Assembly (NCBI GenBank): GCA_023238725.1
Contig: CM041545.1
Coordinates: forward strand, 15,212,501 to 15,276,500
Direction of reading: 5' to 3'
Length of the DNA: 64,000 bases
Source: Scortum barcoo
Lineage: Eukaryota; Chordata; Actinopteri; Centrarchiformes; Terapontidae
Shown here: one piece after another, positions 62,243-64,000 of the stretch
Layout: the number at the start of each line of letters is the position of its first letter
How positions within the stretch are numbered: position 1 is the first letter of the stretch
Made by a program: the position numbers and the translations under genes
Notes under the pieces: model-generated
The model's input: the letters and a program-made list of their open reading frames with translations, nothing else
The model's database searches: none
What the model was told of the DNA's origin: nothing

Positions 62243-64000
62243 GTGAGTAATGTCTCCCTGTTTTTCTGTATAAACATTCAGGCTGCGCTCTCACCTGGCA
62301 TTTTTCTGGGTGCAGGACAGGTGGATCTGTGCAGTGCAAAATCGCACATCATACAAGATAGCATGAAATTTCTTACATGTGTCACTCTGCTGTATGCGAA
62401 TCCATTACTCAGCTTGCTATTGATGCAAGAGATTGCATTACGAATCATGAACGAGTAACAGGTTGTTGGGATACGAGCGAAAGTCTTTTTTTTTTTTTTT
62501 TTTTAAGTATTTTATCATTTTCAAATCTCTCCAGATGTACTCAGCTCCTGTGTTACATACAGTCAAACAGCTGTGGAGCTCTTCGGGCCTGTTGAGAGAC
62601 ACAGTGATATCCCTAGTGGAGCCTGTGTACGAGGCAGTTAGTGTTTTTATGTTTTTATTATCCACACTATAAAATCTGTGAGAGAAGTTTTAGAGTGGCC
62701 AGCAGTGTGAGGGGCTGATGGCATTGGCTGTATAATTAATGTTCTAATGAAATCGGAGATCCTGACTTTTATACACTGTCCTCAGATTATATCTGTGAAT
62801 TAAGTGTAGAGAGGCCACGAAACAACTTTTATTCAGCTTGCTTGAGTGTGTACTTCTGTTATGTGGAGGGCGTTGCAGCAGTTGTTAGCTATTGTAGTTG
62901 TAGGCTGTAAGTATTTAAAATGGCACTGGTGATGAACCTAACTAGATGAATAAACCACCAAACTTTAAAAAAGACAACTTTAAAAAAAACTTTAAATTTG
63001 GTTTTAGCAGTCTTCTTAGGTGTAATTCTTTTATTTTTATCACCAAACTAAATAGCCCAACTTAAACAGGAAAATCTATTAAAAAGGCCTGATGTATTCA
63101 AATAAATGAGATTGCCTCAAATTATTAATTTGATTAATTCTAAGTATATTTCACCAATAAAACACCTAATTTCTTAATGAAAACATTGGTTAGTGTCAGT
63201 TGTGGTCAAGACATGGAAATAACATTTCTGGAACCTTAATAATCATTTATAACACAACATAATTTTAAACTAATATAACTCATAATCTATTTAAGAGCTC
63301 CTGTTTTGTTGCACCGCTGTGTCAACACTGTGTTGTTGTACATACAAACATACATACTTTTGTATGGATGATGAATGTTATTTTCTTACCTTAGAGGCAG
63401 TCATTGGTGTCAGTTCATATCAGTACAGCATGATAAGTTGAACTGAGATTTGACACTTCCTTGAGAGGAGCAATCACAGTGAACATTTTATCAGCTTTCT
63501 TTCTTTCCACAAACTTACATCGTCACTGTGCGGTCCTTTGCCGTCTTGGGAACCTGAGATTTCACACTTGACTGCCAAACGGTATAAAACATAAGAGACT
63601 CAAATTCATATCATGATGTTATACTGTAGGTAGTTGTCTGTCTTATGCCTAAGCTTATGACTAATTAGCTCCTAAGTGCAAAGCTGTTTGGCAGCCAGCT
63701 CTCACATGTCAGAGCTTCCCTCCTGCACATGAATGCATCACTTGGAAGACTTCTCAGAACACTTATGTCAGTGTACTTCAGACTGATGCGAATTGAAACT
63801 ACCGGAAGGCAGGCAAAATGTTTTAGAAAGCTATGATATGCTTGAAAAATGGTCTATGGTATTATAACTCTGTAGCAGACACAGATGGCAGGCTAACACA
63901 TAAAAAGGACATAAATGAATGGAATAAAAATCACAGCTGACCAATCACCATGATGAAATATTTACAGGAATGTCATCAGTTAGTGATATGCTGACAGCAG
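62243..64000 (+). other. eng: eng intron 3, 5' part
   Basis: AT-rich, with a T run at 62487-62504. No further endoglin exon was recognised before the window ends, so the remaining exons lie to the right. Confidence 0.65.

Noticed and set aside
1..64000. CRISPR array, phage, bacterial operon, toxin system or provirus
   Set aside because: No direct-repeat/spacer pattern, no prokaryotic gene organisation and no viral gag/pol/env-like frames. All signals are vertebrate nuclear.

Overview
The window is ordinary nuclear DNA of a bony fish, most likely a percomorph-type teleost. It has intron-split genes with GT-AG junctions, long AT-rich introns, many simple repeats, and degraded SINE, LINE and MITE-type elements of kinds common in teleosts. 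The species cannot be read from the sequence. There is no prokaryotic operon, CRISPR array, provirus or functional tRNA/rRNA gene that I could see. Most long open frames are noise or antisense shadows.

Three protein-coding genes lie head to tail on the + strand. (1) gpsm1 (AGS3), 14 coding exons between 575 and 24298, can be joined without a frame break into 664 residues: eight TPR units, a linker, then four GoLoco motifs. It is followed by a 3' UTR of about 1.75 kb with an AATAAA at 26049. (2) ak1 (cytosolic adenylate kinase 1) has a TATA/E-box promoter near 26740-26756, an untranslated first exon, and six coding exons from 30382 to 32408 (193 residues). (3) eng (endoglin) is incomplete: coding exons 1-3 (41167-41224, 55615-55754, 62129-62242) give the signal peptide and the first part of the extracellular orphan region, and the gene runs off the right edge.

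By region: 1-574 is the gpsm1 upstream/leader with a perfect CRE and a homopurine tract. 637-10192 is the long first gpsm1 intron. 10193-18161 holds the compact TPR and linker exons. 18162-23523 is a 5.4-kb intron with a purine-rich segment that may be an alternative first exon for a GoLoco-only form. 23524-26075 holds the GoLoco exons and 3' UTR. About 0.7 kb separates gpsm1 and ak1. 32.4-41.1 kb is intergenic. 41.2-64 kb is eng, mostly two very large introns carrying a LINE relic, a tRNA-derived SINE and a DNA transposon relic.

The genes do not form a pathway. gpsm1 regulates Gi/o alpha subunits and spindle orientation, ak1 balances adenine nucleotides, and eng is an endothelial TGF-beta/BMP co-receptor. 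AK1 and ENG are also neighbours in mammals, so that linkage is probably ancestral. I see no sign of a new biological system. The least explained structure is a dispersed family of three related non-coding copies, all in the same orientation, at about 6.52, 36.97 and 56.51 kb, which could be an old repeat retained as conserved non-coding DNA.
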